Origin: Kribbella sp. NBC_01245
GTDB lineage: Bacteria > Actinomycetota > Actinomycetes > Propionibacteriales > Kribbellaceae
Assembly (NCBI RefSeq): GCF_036226525.1
Contig: NZ_CP108487.1
Span: 4,960,001-5,024,000, forward strand
Direction of reading: 5' to 3'
Length of the DNA stretch: 64,000 nucleotides
Shown here: positions 16,045 to 25,623 of the stretch, one piece after another
Numbering within the stretch: the stretch's first letter is position 1
Layout of the letters: each line of letters begins with the position of its first letter
Notes under the pieces: generated by a model
Database searches by the model: none
The model's input: only the letters and a program-made list of their open reading frames with translations
Told to the model about the DNA's origin: nothing
Program-made: the position numbers and the translations under genes

Positions 16045-17517
16045 ATGAGTAGTGATGACGGGTTGATCGCCTTCGGTACCGCGCGGGCCAGGTGGGTGCT
16101 GGCCGCGACCGCGCTCGGTTCCGGGATGGCGTTCCTCGACGGCACGGTGGTGAACGTCGCGCTGCCGGTGATGGGCCGCGATCTGAATGCCGAGGTGTCC
16201 GGTCTGCAGTGGATCATCAACGGCTACATGCTGATGCTGGCCGCGTTGATCCTGCTCAGCGGTTCACTCGGTGACCGGCTCGGCCGGCGGCGGCTGTTCG
16301 TGATCGGCGTGATCTGGTTCGCGGCGGCTTCCGCGATCTGCACGTTCGCGCCGAACCTCGGCGTGATGATCGCCGGCCGCGTCTTGCAGGGCATCGGCGG
16401 CGCCCTCCTCACCCCGGGCAGCCTCGCCATCCTGCAGACGTCGTTCCGTCCGGGCGATCGCGGGCGGGCAGTCGGCGCGTGGTCCGGTCTGACCTCCGTC
16501 TCGGCGGCGATCGGCCCGTTCGTCGGCGGCTGGCTGGTCGATACCGGCTCCTGGCGGCTGATCTTCCTGATCAACGTGCCGCTCGCGATCATCACCGTCG
16601 CGATCACCCTTCGCCATGTGCCGGACACGCGCGACGACACCGCCACCGGCAAACTCGACGTGGCCGGCGCATTCCTCGCCACGGTGGGGCTCGCGGCCTT
16701 GACGTACGGCCTGATCGACGCGGGTAATCGCGGCTTCGGCGATCCGGCCGTGATCGGCACCTTGGCCGCGGGCGTGTTCGCGCTGATCGCGTTCGTCGTG
16801 GTCGAACTGCGCAGCAGCCATCCGATGCTGCCGCCCGGGATCTTCGCCGATATCCGTTTCACCGGCGCCAACCTCGTGACGGTCGTCGTGTACGGCGCAC
16901 TCGGCACGGCCACCTTCCTGATGGTCGTGTACTTCCAGGAGGTGCTGGGCTATTCCGCCCTCCGCGCCGGCGCCGCGCTACTGCCGATGACCATCCTGAT
17001 GCTCACGCTTTCGGGCCGCGCGGGCGCGTTGGCCGAGCGCGTTGGCGCGCAGCTCCCGATGACGCTCGGGCCCTTGGCGATGGCCGGCGGCTTCTTGCTG
17101 ATGCTCCGCGTCGACCCGGGTACGTCGTACTTGACCGCCGTGCTGCCGGCTGTGCTGGTGCTTGGCGCGGGTCTCGTGCTGACGGTGGCGCCGCTGACCG
17201 CAGTGGTGCTCTCGTCGGTCGACGACCATCACGCGGGTGTGGCGTCGGGCGTGAACAACGCGGTCGCGCGGTCGGCGCAGTTGATGGCGGTGGCGGCGAT
17301 TCCGTTGGCTGCGGGGATCACTGGTGACGTGTATCGGGATCCCGTTGCCTTTGGCAACAGCTTCGGCATGGCGATGTGGATCTCGGCCGCGTTGGCGGTG
17401 GCCGGTGGCGTACTGGCCGCTGTTACGTTGCGCCCGCGGCCGGTTCGCCGTACGCCCGAACCGGCGGAGTCCCATCGCCATTGCGCGCTGGAATCTCCGC
17501 CGCTTCGGACTCGCTGA
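16045..17517 (+). CDS. MFS transporter, DHA2 family
   Basis: A 490-residue permease with about 14 helices. Helix 1 carries LDGTVVNVALPVM, the DHA2 motif D1, and the helix 2-3 loop reads GDRLGRRRLF. The motif VLQGIGGALLTPGSLAIL is the usual motif C region start. It likely couples proton entry to export of a hydrophobic compound. The ATG at 16045 has only a weak AAGG upstream, and the leader is short. It sits between the second GH123-like gene (divergent) and ceramidase (convergent). A role with either is possible but not shown. Confidence 0.88.
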   Translation: MSSDDGLIAFGTARARWVLAATALGSGMAFLDGTVVNVALPVMGRDLNAEVSGLQWIINGYMLMLAALILLSGSLGDRLGRRRLFVIGVIWFAAASAICTFAPNLGVMIAGRVLQGIGGALLTPGSLAILQTSFRPGDRGRAVGAWSGLTSVSAAIGPFVGGWLVDTGSWRLIFLINVPLAIITVAITLRHVPDTRDDTATGKLDVAGAFLATVGLAALTYGLIDAGNRGFGDPAVIGTLAAGVFALIAFVVVELRSSHPMLPPGIFADIRFTGANLVTVVVYGALGTATFLMVVYFQEVLGYSALRAGAALLPMTILMLTLSGRAGALAERVGAQLPMTLGPLAMAGGFLLMLRVDPGTSYLTAVLPAVLVLGAGLVLTVAPLTAVVLSSVDDHHAGVASGVNNAVARSAQLMAVAAIPLAAGITGDVYRDPVAFGNSFGMAMWISAALAVAGGVLAAVTLRPRPVRRTPEPAESHRHCALESPPLRTR

Positions 17518-17525
17518 TCAGGTGC

Positions 17526-19559
17526 TCAGGTGACGGTGAAGGTGCGGCTGGTGCCGGTGAACGGGGTGATCGTGCCGTTCAGCGCCTTCGAGTCGCCGCG
17601 GTGGAAGATCCGGTAGGTGCCGGGTGCTGCCGTGGCCGGGATCTGCCAGGTGATCGTGGCCTTCGAATCGGCGATGCCGACGCGGGTCCAGCGATAGCGA
17701 GTGGACCAGTCGCCGTCGTCCGCGACGCGTACCCATTGGCCGCCGACTTGGCGTTGCACCTCGAGGAACGTGCCGTTGCGGTGCAGGTTGTTCTTCGGAT
17801 GACCCGTGACGAACTCGACCGTGGCGGTCGCGCCACGTTGGTACGACGGTGCCGCGTCGGTCAGCACCTGGCCGAATGACTTGAACGGCGGCGGAGCGTC
17901 CATCACGACGCCGGTCTGGAGGTTGAGCTCGGCCGTGCCCGGTTTCGTCGGACGCGTTCCGATCGGGATCGTCGTACCGGCTTTCATGGCCTTGGCAAGT
18001 GCGGTGAACTCCTGCTGGTATGCGGGCAGCGTGTACTTGCCGAAGAGCGTCGAGCCGCCTTCGTACTGCTGGAGCTGGTACTCCTCGGGCGTGGTGACGT
18101 ACTGGCTGTAGGCGTTCGCGTAGGCCTGGACCAGCACGTTCTCCAGCGGTACGCCGAGCTCGGTCGCGATCGTCCGGCGCAACCGCAGACCCGCCACGAT
18201 CGTGACCTCACCCGGTACGGCGACCAGGTGGAACTGGCCGAGCTTCACCAACTGGATGGGTACGACGTTGGGCGTTGCCTCGAGCAGGCCGGTCGGAACC
18301 GCCGCCAGCTTGGGCGATTGGCACGAGATCAACCACGGCGGCACGTCGATCTTGTACGGCTTGAGCGCTTCGAAGAACGGATTCGTCACGCCCTCGGGGA
18401 TGATCGCGATCCCGGGGCCGTCCTCGACGCTGCCGGCAAGGGTGGAGACGCCAACCACGCCCGGGCAGGTGCGATGCGGCTCGCCGTCCGGCGTGTAGCG
18501 CGGGTCGACCTGAACCGCCGACATGTCGACAAATCGCATCCGCGAGTCGATACCGCCGTCGATCGGCGTGCGCGGTCCGTCGTACACCTGCTGGGCCTTC
18601 TGGCGTTGACGATCGCCGAGGATGCGGGCGTTGTCCCACTCGTTCTCGGTCGGACCTGAGCCGGGGCGGAGGTTGAGGTTCGGGGACATGTCGCCCGCGT
18701 TCGTGTTCGGGAAGGCGGCGACGAAACCGTTGGGGTTGTCGTCGAGGTAGCGCACGCCCTTGTCGTCGTGCTCCCAGCCGTATGACGCGTAGCCCTTGTT
18801 GTCCGGGCTGATCAACGTGTTGTTGTTGGTGATCGAGGTGGCGTGGGTGGCGAACCAGCTGATCGCGCCGACGTCCGCGCCGTTCTGCTGGAACCGCAGT
18901 ACTGTCATCGCCGGGTCGATCGCCTGCGGGAATGCGGCCTTGTCGGCGGCCGGGTTCGCTTCGAAGGCCACGCGGGATCTCTGCACGCTGGCGTTGGTCA
19001 GCTCGCCTCGGCCGAGGCTGATCGAGCCGGGTTTCAGGTCGTTGTGGGCCTCGGCGATCGACTCAGCCATGCCGTCGACCGTCGCTTCGAAGGCCTGCTT
19101 CTGGAAGCCGAGGATCGAGAGGTTGTACGCCAGGTGGTGCGACTGGCCGCCGACGCCGGAGTGCGTGTGGGTCGCGGAGAGCAGGACGTTCTGCTCGTTG
19201 TAGAGATTGCCGAAGCGGGCTTGGAGTTTCGCGAGTACGGCGTCGCGTTGAGCCTGGAAGATCATCGCGAGATCGGCGTTGAGGTAGGCGATGCGGCGCG
19301 AGCTGGTTTGGTCCACCACGACGAATGCGCGGGACCGCTGGCGCTGGTGGATGCCGGTGGTGTTCTGGCCGAACTTCGAATAGCCCATCATGCCGTTCTC
19401 GGCGGCTGGGCCGGTGACGTCGGAGATACCGCGGCCGACGAGATAGGTAGTGGCTGCTGAATATGTAGACGCTTCCGTAGATGCCGCGCCCGGGAGCGGG
19501 GCGAGGGCAACGGCGGCGGTGAGAGCGACAAAGGGTGCGAGCGCACGCGACCAGACCAT
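17526..19559 (-). CDS. Secreted neutral/alkaline ceramidase
   Basis: A 677-residue exported amidase that splits ceramide into sphingosine and fatty acid. Signal peptide at 1-26. Zinc ligands appear in LSATHTHSGVGG and SWFATHATS. The nucleophile is in NTNAGDMSPN, S292, matching the conserved GDxSPN serine of Pseudomonas ceramidase. The C-terminal 150 residues form the Ig-like domain of the family. AGGAG precedes the ATG at 19559. It lies 3.6 kb from a GH123-like gene, and the founding GH123 enzyme acts on glycosphingolipids, which supports a shared substrate class (inference). The 3' end nearly meets the MFS gene. Confidence 0.93.
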   Translation of the reverse strand: MVWSRALAPFVALTAAVALAPLPGAASTEASTYSAATTYLVGRGISDVTGPAAENGMMGYSKFGQNTTGIHQRQRSRAFVVVDQTSSRRIAYLNADLAMIFQAQRDAVLAKLQARFGNLYNEQNVLLSATHTHSGVGGQSHHLAYNLSILGFQKQAFEATVDGMAESIAEAHNDLKPGSISLGRGELTNASVQRSRVAFEANPAADKAAFPQAIDPAMTVLRFQQNGADVGAISWFATHATSITNNNTLISPDNKGYASYGWEHDDKGVRYLDDNPNGFVAAFPNTNAGDMSPNLNLRPGSGPTENEWDNARILGDRQRQKAQQVYDGPRTPIDGGIDSRMRFVDMSAVQVDPRYTPDGEPHRTCPGVVGVSTLAGSVEDGPGIAIIPEGVTNPFFEALKPYKIDVPPWLISCQSPKLAAVPTGLLEATPNVVPIQLVKLGQFHLVAVPGEVTIVAGLRLRRTIATELGVPLENVLVQAYANAYSQYVTTPEEYQLQQYEGGSTLFGKYTLPAYQQEFTALAKAMKAGTTIPIGTRPTKPGTAELNLQTGVVMDAPPPFKSFGQVLTDAAPSYQRGATATVEFVTGHPKNNLHRNGTFLEVQRQVGGQWVRVADDGDWSTRYRWTRVGIADSKATITWQIPATAAPGTYRIFHRGDSKALNGTITPFTGTSRTFTVT

Positions 19560-19649
19560 GGTGGGACTCCTGGGGGCTCTTTGGGCCTTTTCGGGCGGAA
19601 AGGTGAGCTTCTCTCAGGTTTCCGGAGAGTACTGGCTCCAGCACCCAAT

Positions 19650-20372
19650 GTGAAGACCGAACCTACTTGCCTTGTCGGACAACCCGCCGTCGCGGGTGTG
19701 CGACTGGCGATCGGGTGGCCCCGGGATCGGCTTGGGCTTACCACGTTGGGCGAGAGTACGCGGGCGTTCTTGCTGGGGGTGGTCGTCACGGGTGGGAGTG
19801 CCGCTCTACTGTTCGCTCTGGCGACCGTGGCCGGGTGGGTCAGCTGGGGTCGGATGGACCTGTCGGCGTTGCTCTTCTACGTCGCGATGAACGGTCTGGT
19901 CGCCGTACTGCTGGAGGCTTTCCCCGAGGAGCTCACGCTGCGCGGGATGACGTGGAGCGCGTTACGCCGGCAGTACGGCGGACCCGCGGCAGCTCTCGGC
20001 ACGACCGGGCTGTTCCTCTTCGTCTCGGCCGGCTCCTCGGTGGTCCACAAGGGCGTGACGAGCGTGCTCGGCGGCGAGTCCTCGGCGATCGGCTGGGCGC
20101 CGGCCGGCGAGGACCCGTTCACCTACTTCTTCCTGCTGACGATCTTCGGGTTGACGCTGGTCGCCGCCCGCACCGCCACCGCGTCCAAGAGCCTCTGGAC
20201 GGGTATTGGCACGCACCTCACCTTCCTCACGATCAACCGGATCACGTTGTTCGGCGAGGAGCGCAGCGCGGGCTGGTCGGCCGATTTCGTCAACGGGGAC
20301 GCGGTTCTGATCATCCCGGGCTACCTCATCCTCGCCGCCCTGACCTACCTGGTGATCGCCCGCCGCAACTAG
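19650..20372 (+). CDS. CPBP-family intramembrane protease-like protein
   Basis: A membrane protein of about 240 residues with the three CPBP/Abi motifs: EELTLRG (EExxxR, glutamate catalysis), FVSAGSSVVH (FxxxH type) and THLTFLTIN (HxxxN type). About five to six hydrophobic segments are visible, one or two fewer than usual at the N-terminus. Start is uncertain: a GTG at 19650 leaves 90 bp to the divergent ceramidase start, while a TTG at 19581 adds 23 residues but leaves almost no promoter. Possible roles are prenyl-protein processing or bacteriocin immunity. No substrate is obvious here. Confidence 0.78.
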   Translation: MKTEPTCLVGQPAVAGVRLAIGWPRDRLGLTTLGESTRAFLLGVVVTGGSAALLFALATVAGWVSWGRMDLSALLFYVAMNGLVAVLLEAFPEELTLRGMTWSALRRQYGGPAAALGTTGLFLFVSAGSSVVHKGVTSVLGGESSAIGWAPAGEDPFTYFFLLTIFGLTLVAARTATASKSLWTGIGTHLTFLTINRITLFGEERSAGWSADFVNGDAVLIIPGYLILAALTYLVIARRN

Positions 20373-20396
20373 GCGGTCGCGCGGGCAGCGCAGCCG

Positions 20397-23300
20397 TCAG
20401 GGGTCGTAGCGGCACCGGCCGCCGGTGGTCACCGCGGCGTCGAGATGTGCGGCGAGGTTGGGTGCCTGCGGCCCGAGCTTGCGGATAGCGGACCGGATCG
20501 CCCGGGTGACGTTGACCCGGGCGCGCTCCGCCTCGTCGGCGAACCGCCGCGCCCGACCGCCCAGGCCGAGTGCACCCGACAGCTCGGCGAGCAGGAACTG
20601 TCGCTCGCTCTCCAGACGATCGGTTCTACCGCCATCGTTCCAGTCACGGGCTTCGTCGAGTTCGGCGTCGATACCGGCAAGGCGGGCGCGGTACGACGCG
20701 AGCGCGGCGTTGTCGAGTACCTCATCGGAAGCCCAGGGGAAGCTCACTTCAGGGCCGACAACGCCGTTGGAGCCGTTAGTGGCCAAGGCGACCAGCCGCG
20801 CGGCAGGCACGTCCTTGCACGGGTTGGCGACCAGGATGGTGAGGTAGGCGAGGCCGAGGCTGCGTGGAAGTCGTGCGACCTCGGCGCCGTAGCGTGCGGT
20901 GACCACCGGGCCGACTGACTCCAACACCACTGCGACGGAGCTCAGCTCGGTCAACGCCGACTCCGAGGCCGCCAAGAGCGCCACGCACCCCGCCGTACGA
21001 TGCGCCGCGACCGCCGTTTCCAGGTGTGCGCGAGCCTCATCCGGCTTACCGAGCAAGGCGGCGAGCCGACCGAGGAAGTGAGAGGTCGAGCCAAGGCAGG
21101 TGACCGCCCCGGCACCGACGACGAACCGCCCTGCGAGCGGCAAGAGCGCGTCGTAAAGCACCGTCGCCGCATCGGCGTCCTCCAGCAGCACCGCGTCCTC
21201 CGCCAGCAGGGCGAGCGTCCAGCAGTACAAGGGGTCGTGGGCCAAAGTGCCAGCGGCCCGCATGAGCCTTCGGAATCGCTCGCCAGCAAGCTCGATCTCG
21301 CCGCGTGCCGCGTCCATCTGCACGACGGCAGCGTCATGGGCGAGTGGGAACGGCGAGGTTTCCGCGAGGTCGCGGGCGACGCGCTCCATCAACGTCGCGT
21401 CGTCCTCCGACAGGTCGGCGCAGCGCCAGACGGTGAAGAGCTGACCCCAACTGACGGCGTCGGCGTCGGGGAGCCCTGCGCCCCGCGCGACCGACCTGGC
21501 CTCGTGCAGGAGTTGGAGCGCTTCGGTGGTGTCCCCCCGGAGGGTGGCGAGGGTCGCGCGCCGCGAGAGCGCGAGATGGCGGAGCGAGGGCTGGCGCTCG
21601 CTCTTTGCGATCCGCTCCAGGGATTGCACGGCGGCGTCTGCCATGGTCAGGTCGCCGAGTTCGAGGCCGAACACGGTGATCCAGATCGCTGCCGCGGCCT
21701 CCTCCGCCGGATCCACCGCGATATCGGCGAGGCGACGTGAGGTCTCCAGGGCGTTGGCGGGTTCGTGCTGCCCCCAGGTCACCTCGAGCCGGGCGGTCAA
21801 CGCCGCGGAGAGGGCCGTCGCCCGGTCTCGTTCGGGTACGTCGGTGCCGAGCGCGAGCGCGACCTGCTCGGCGCGGTGCGCGATGACCCGGGCCGCATCC
21901 CGGTCGACAGTCGCGGTGACCCCAGCAAGCCGGGACAGGACCCTGGCACGACTGGGTGAGGCACGCCCTTCCCAGCGCGCCTCGGCCCTCTGCAACACCT
22001 CGATCACCTCGCGGTCGACGGCGTTGAACGGCAGGTGGGACGCCGCCTGGAGCGCAGCGCGGCTGAGGAGGTCCGCGTCGCCGAGTGACTCCGCCAGGGC
22101 GACCGCGAGCCCGGCGGTCTTGCGGGCGGACGACGTACGTCCCGCGCTGAACTGGGCGGCGGCCAGGTGCACGAGGAGGTCGCAGCGTTCCTTCGCCTCC
22201 GCGGCCGGGATCCTGCCGTGCGCCGTCAGCGCGTTCTCGAGTGCGGTCACCGCCTCGGCGTGTGCGTGCGCCGCCGTCGCGAGCTCGGCGACCCGTCGGC
22301 ACAGGCCCGCAGCCTCCACGGCCCCGCCCGCCGGCCACGCGGCGAGGAAGTGGTGCGCCAGGCGGTCCGGCCCGGCACCGGCCGCGGCGAGGGCGTGACC
22401 GGCCCGGAGGTGCAGGTCGGCGAGCGTGGCGGGCGGGATCCCGTCGTAAAGTGCCTCGCGGACCAGCGTGTGGCTGAACGCGTAACGCGACGGAACCGCC
22501 AGGTCGGTGCGTAGCAGCCCTGCATCCGTCGCGGCGTCGAGTACGGAACGCACCGACTCGGCCGGTGCGTCGAGGACAGCGCTCAGGATGTCGAGTCGTA
22601 CGTCCGGGCCGAGCACCGCGGCCGCGTCAAGCACATCGGGCACCGTCCCGGCTGCCGATGCCGCCTGGCGACGCAGCGCGTTCCGCAGCCCGAGTGGCAG
22701 CCCGGCGTCGGCGGGCGAGCCGCCCGCTGCCAGCCGGCGTGCGACGTGCGTGACGAAGAGGGGATTGCCCTGGGTCCGTTCGCAAATCTCGGTGACGAGC
22801 TCGGCCGCGGCCGTCACCCCATGAGCCTCCAGAACGGCGCCGATCCCGGACTCGGACAGGGGTGCGGGCGCAAGTACGGCTCCGCCCGACTCGAGTCGGC
22901 GGATGACCGTTGACAGGTCGGTGTCCGCGGCGACCTCGGCCGGACGGTAGGTGCCGATGAGGAGCAGGCGGGCGTGCCGGCCGAACCGCGCGACGAACTC
23001 GAGCAGCTGCGCGGTCGCCGGTCCCGCCGCGTGCAGGTCCTCGAGTACGACGACGACCAGGCCTCTCCCGGCCATGGTGGCCAACAGGTCGGTCACCGCG
23101 TCGTACAGGACGAACTGGTCGACCGTGGCAGCCCCCGGCCCGGCCGGCCCGAGCGGCCCGAGACTCTCGCGCCGGGCGGCGACGTCCGCCTCCGCTGCGC
23201 GGGCCGCGTCCCGGAGCACTTGCACCCACGGCCAGTACGACGGGGCTCCGCCGTCCTCCCAAGCGGCACCCCACAGCCAGGTCGCGCCGGCCGCGGTCGC

Positions 23301-23444
23301 GTGGGCGCGGAACGCGTCGACCAGCGCGCTCTTGCCGATCCCCGCGTCGCCGGCGATGAGGACCAACCGGCCGACGCCGCCGGCCACGTCGTCGAGCGCG
23401 CCACGCAGGGTGGCCAGCTCTGAATCGCGGCCGACAAGATCCAC
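20397..23444 (-). CDS. Large AAA+ (AAA_16/STAND-type) signalling ATPase
   Basis: A 1015-residue protein. The N-terminus is an AAA_16 ATPase, Walker A GDAGIGKS at 32-39 and Walker B in LVVVVLEDLHAAG, then a long helical TPR-like region (about 340-900). The C-terminus (VNVTRAIRSAIRKLGPQAPN followed by GGRCRYDP) matches a tail found in similar actinobacterial ATPases, but no LuxR or other HTH is present, so DNA binding is not evident. The GTG start at 23444 follows AGGAGG. It is divergent from the methyltransferase gene, with a 17-bp palindrome between. It may act as a sensor or regulator for that neighbour (inference). Confidence 0.85.
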   Translation of the reverse strand: MDLVGRDSELATLRGALDDVAGGVGRLVLIAGDAGIGKSALVDAFRAHATAAGATWLWGAAWEDGGAPSYWPWVQVLRDAARAAEADVAARRESLGPLGPAGPGAATVDQFVLYDAVTDLLATMAGRGLVVVVLEDLHAAGPATAQLLEFVARFGRHARLLLIGTYRPAEVAADTDLSTVIRRLESGGAVLAPAPLSESGIGAVLEAHGVTAAAELVTEICERTQGNPLFVTHVARRLAAGGSPADAGLPLGLRNALRRQAASAAGTVPDVLDAAAVLGPDVRLDILSAVLDAPAESVRSVLDAATDAGLLRTDLAVPSRYAFSHTLVREALYDGIPPATLADLHLRAGHALAAAGAGPDRLAHHFLAAWPAGGAVEAAGLCRRVAELATAAHAHAEAVTALENALTAHGRIPAAEAKERCDLLVHLAAAQFSAGRTSSARKTAGLAVALAESLGDADLLSRAALQAASHLPFNAVDREVIEVLQRAEARWEGRASPSRARVLSRLAGVTATVDRDAARVIAHRAEQVALALGTDVPERDRATALSAALTARLEVTWGQHEPANALETSRRLADIAVDPAEEAAAAIWITVFGLELGDLTMADAAVQSLERIAKSERQPSLRHLALSRRATLATLRGDTTEALQLLHEARSVARGAGLPDADAVSWGQLFTVWRCADLSEDDATLMERVARDLAETSPFPLAHDAAVVQMDAARGEIELAGERFRRLMRAAGTLAHDPLYCWTLALLAEDAVLLEDADAATVLYDALLPLAGRFVVGAGAVTCLGSTSHFLGRLAALLGKPDEARAHLETAVAAHRTAGCVALLAASESALTELSSVAVVLESVGPVVTARYGAEVARLPRSLGLAYLTILVANPCKDVPAARLVALATNGSNGVVGPEVSFPWASDEVLDNAALASYRARLAGIDAELDEARDWNDGGRTDRLESERQFLLAELSGALGLGGRARRFADEAERARVNVTRAIRSAIRKLGPQAPNLAAHLDAAVTTGGRCRYDP

Positions 23445-23463
23445 CCTCGCCTCCTCAGGAATC

Positions 23464-23480
23464 GTTCACTCGCAGTGAAC
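23464..23480. promoter_or_regulatory. Perfect 17-bp palindrome between ATPase and methyltransferase genes
   Basis: GTTCACT-CGC-AGTGAAC has perfect 7-bp arms. It lies 20 bp before the ATPase start and 53 bp before the methyltransferase start, a suitable place for an operator controlling both. Confidence 0.6.
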
Positions 23481-23532
23481 AGCCTGGTGCACGCCTTCAG
23501 AGTGACACGTTCCAACCACCGAAGGAGTCACC

Positions 23533-24612
23533 ATGAACCAGCAGACCGCCACCCCGACCCTTGAGGAAGAGGCCGCCGCCTTTACCGGCCGCGTCGTCGC
23601 TGACACGGCCGCCGCCGCAGCGGTGGTGATGGCAGCACTCGGCGACCGGCTCGGCCTCTTCAAGTCGCTCGCCGGCGACGGTTCGGCCACGAGCGCGGCG
23701 CTCGCCCGGCGTACCGGACTCGACGAGCGCTATGTCCGCGAGTGGCTTTCCGGCATGTACGCCGCCGGCTATCTCACTTACGAACCGGCCGCGATGACCT
23801 TCGCGATCCCCGACGCCCACATCCCGACCCTGGCGGCCGAACCCGGACCGGCGTTCTTCGGCGGAGTCCATCAGGAACTCCTCGGCGCGATCCAGCGGTA
23901 CGACCAGATCCTCACCTCGTTCCGCTCGGGCGGCGGCGTTCACCACGACCACCTGCACCCCGATGTCGGCCTCGGGACCGCACGGTTCACCGCTGCCTGG
24001 CACGAGCACCTCCTCGTTCCCGAGTGGCTTCCCCTCGTCCCAGAGACGCGGGCACTTCTCGACCACGGGGCAGACGTCGCCGACGTCGGCTGCGGCGCCG
24101 GTCTGGCCTGCATCAGCCTCGCCCGCAACTTCCCGGCGTCGCGGTTCGTGGGCTACGACGTCTCCCAAGCAGCCGTCGACGCCGCCCGCCTGAACGCCAA
24201 GGAGGCCGGCGTCGAGGACCGGGTGAGCTTCGAGGTGCTCGACGCAAGCCAGGGGCTGCCCAGGATGTTCGACGTCATCACCACCTTCGACGTCGTCCAT
24301 GACGCCGTGGCGCCGCGCGCGCTGCTGCGCTCGATCCGTGACGCGCTTCGCGAAGGTGGGCGCTATCTGTGCCTTGACATCAACTGCTCGGCCGAAACCA
24401 CCGAGAATGTCGGGCCCATCGCCACTCTGCTGTACGGCTTCAGCCTGCTCTACTGCATGACGACGTCGCTCGCAGAGGGCGGGGAGGGACTCGGGACGCT
24501 CGGACTCCCCGAATCGGTACTGCGTGAGCTTGCCGCCGAGGCCGGGTTCTCGGGTGTACGGCGAGCCGAGATGGACAACCCGTTCAACTCGCTCTACGAG
24601 GTATCCCGCTGA
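23533..24612 (+). CDS. SAM-dependent class I methyltransferase with N-terminal winged helix
   Basis: A 359-residue enzyme. Residues about 30-95 form a winged-helix/dimerisation segment (LAGDGSATSAALARRTGLD then YVREWLSGMYAAGYLTYE), followed by a Rossmann methyltransferase domain with motif I ADVGCGAGLACISLA near 180 and a later VITTFDVVHD. This architecture occurs in rRNA-like or small-molecule methyltransferases, and the substrate cannot be read. AAGGAG before the ATG fixes the start. It ends at a strong hairpin terminator and is divergent from the AAA+ ATPase. Confidence 0.88.
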   Translation: MNQQTATPTLEEEAAAFTGRVVADTAAAAAVVMAALGDRLGLFKSLAGDGSATSAALARRTGLDERYVREWLSGMYAAGYLTYEPAAMTFAIPDAHIPTLAAEPGPAFFGGVHQELLGAIQRYDQILTSFRSGGGVHHDHLHPDVGLGTARFTAAWHEHLLVPEWLPLVPETRALLDHGADVADVGCGAGLACISLARNFPASRFVGYDVSQAAVDAARLNAKEAGVEDRVSFEVLDASQGLPRMFDVITTFDVVHDAVAPRALLRSIRDALREGGRYLCLDINCSAETTENVGPIATLLYGFSLLYCMTTSLAEGGEGLGTLGLPESVLRELAAEAGFSGVRRAEMDNPFNSLYEVSR

Positions 24613-24625
24613 GGGCTGGAAGGTG

Positions 24626-24651
24626 GCTCGGCGCGGTCTCCCGCGCCGAGC
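24626..24651. terminator. Hairpin terminator between convergent genes
   Basis: GCTCGGCGCGG and CCGCGCCGAGC form a perfect 11-bp stem with loop TCTC. No long T run follows, as is common in GC-rich bacteria. It serves the methyltransferase and the M23-like peptidase genes. Confidence 0.8.
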
Positions 24652-24672
24652 TACTCCGCGACAAACGGACTA

Positions 24673-25512
24673 CTAGCAGTCCTTGATGACAGTGCCGTTG
24701 TTGTCCTTGGCCTCGTCATTTCCCCAGCGGGACAGGTAATACGCCGAGACCCACTGACCCGCCGGACCTTCGTCCAGGTCGGTCTTGAGCCACCAGTGGT
24801 TGAAGGAAGTGCCCACACGTACTTCCGGTCCCCACACCTTGCAGAAGACGTAATTCGTGCCCTTGTAGAGCTTGCCGGTCACTGTGCCACCAGGAGTGGA
24901 ATGACCCGGCGCATCCGCGAAGGTGTCCACCCAGAACTTGTCCGGGGTGCCGCCACAGGCGTTCGCACTGGTCTCGAAGTGCTGGTTGTACGACCACGTA
25001 AGCGGTACGGCGTGACCGTTGAACCAGGACTGCTGGACGACCCCGTTCAGCTTCTGCTCGAAGTGCAGGTGCGGGCCGGTGCTCTGGCCGGTGTTGCCGA
25101 CTGTTCCGATCTGGTGGCCCTGACCGATCGTGTTGCCCACGACGACCAGGCGGCTGTCCATGTGCAGGTAACGCGTCTGCCAGCCGTCCGCGTGGTCGAT
25201 GACGACCATCTTGCCGCCGCTGGCGGAGTCGAGCGAAGCGCTCACCCTGCCCGCAGCCGAGGCCAGCACCGGGGTGCCACGGGTGGCACCACTCGGCGAA
25301 ACCATGTCCAGCATCCACTGGCTGGCATGCCCGCTGTGGGTCGCCGTGGTCCAGCGCAGGTTGCACGGGATCGGGAGCTGGAAGCCGGGTCGCGCCTGCA
25401 CGGCGGCATCGGCCGGCGTGGGTTGGGAGTTGGCGAAGCCGACCAGGCCCGCGGCGGCGACTGCGGCCACCAGGGCGAGGCGGACCAGCCGCTGCGAAAG
25501 ACGAGATGTCAT
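24673..25512 (-). CDS. Secreted M23-family (LytM) peptidase-like protein
   Basis: A 279-residue exported protein: signal peptide (MTSRLSQRLVRLALVAAVAA, cleavage near ADA), a LytM/M23 domain (about 40-170) with THSGHASQWMLD and GPHLHFEQ, and a C-terminal domain of about 80 residues, SH3-like, with two cysteines pairs (ANACGGT, YVFCKVW, IKDC). M23 enzymes are zinc endopeptidases of peptidoglycan. The frame starts at 25563, but GAAGGA before the ATG at 25512 is the better start and begins the signal peptide directly. Confidence 0.87.
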   Translation of the reverse strand: MTSRLSQRLVRLALVAAVAAAGLVGFANSQPTPADAAVQARPGFQLPIPCNLRWTTATHSGHASQWMLDMVSPSGATRGTPVLASAAGRVSASLDSASGGKMVVIDHADGWQTRYLHMDSRLVVVGNTIGQGHQIGTVGNTGQSTGPHLHFEQKLNGVVQQSWFNGHAVPLTWSYNQHFETSANACGGTPDKFWVDTFADAPGHSTPGGTVTGKLYKGTNYVFCKVWGPEVRVGTSFNHWWLKTDLDEGPAGQWVSAYYLSRWGNDEAKDNNGTVIKDC

Positions 25513-25623
25513 GACACGTTCCTTCGAGATGGTGGTCACGGACTGGGGTTCTGTCGCCACCATAGGTCAACAACTAACCGACTAGAGCGATCAGCCGTGA
25601 CCATTTCACCACAGTGAAAAGGG

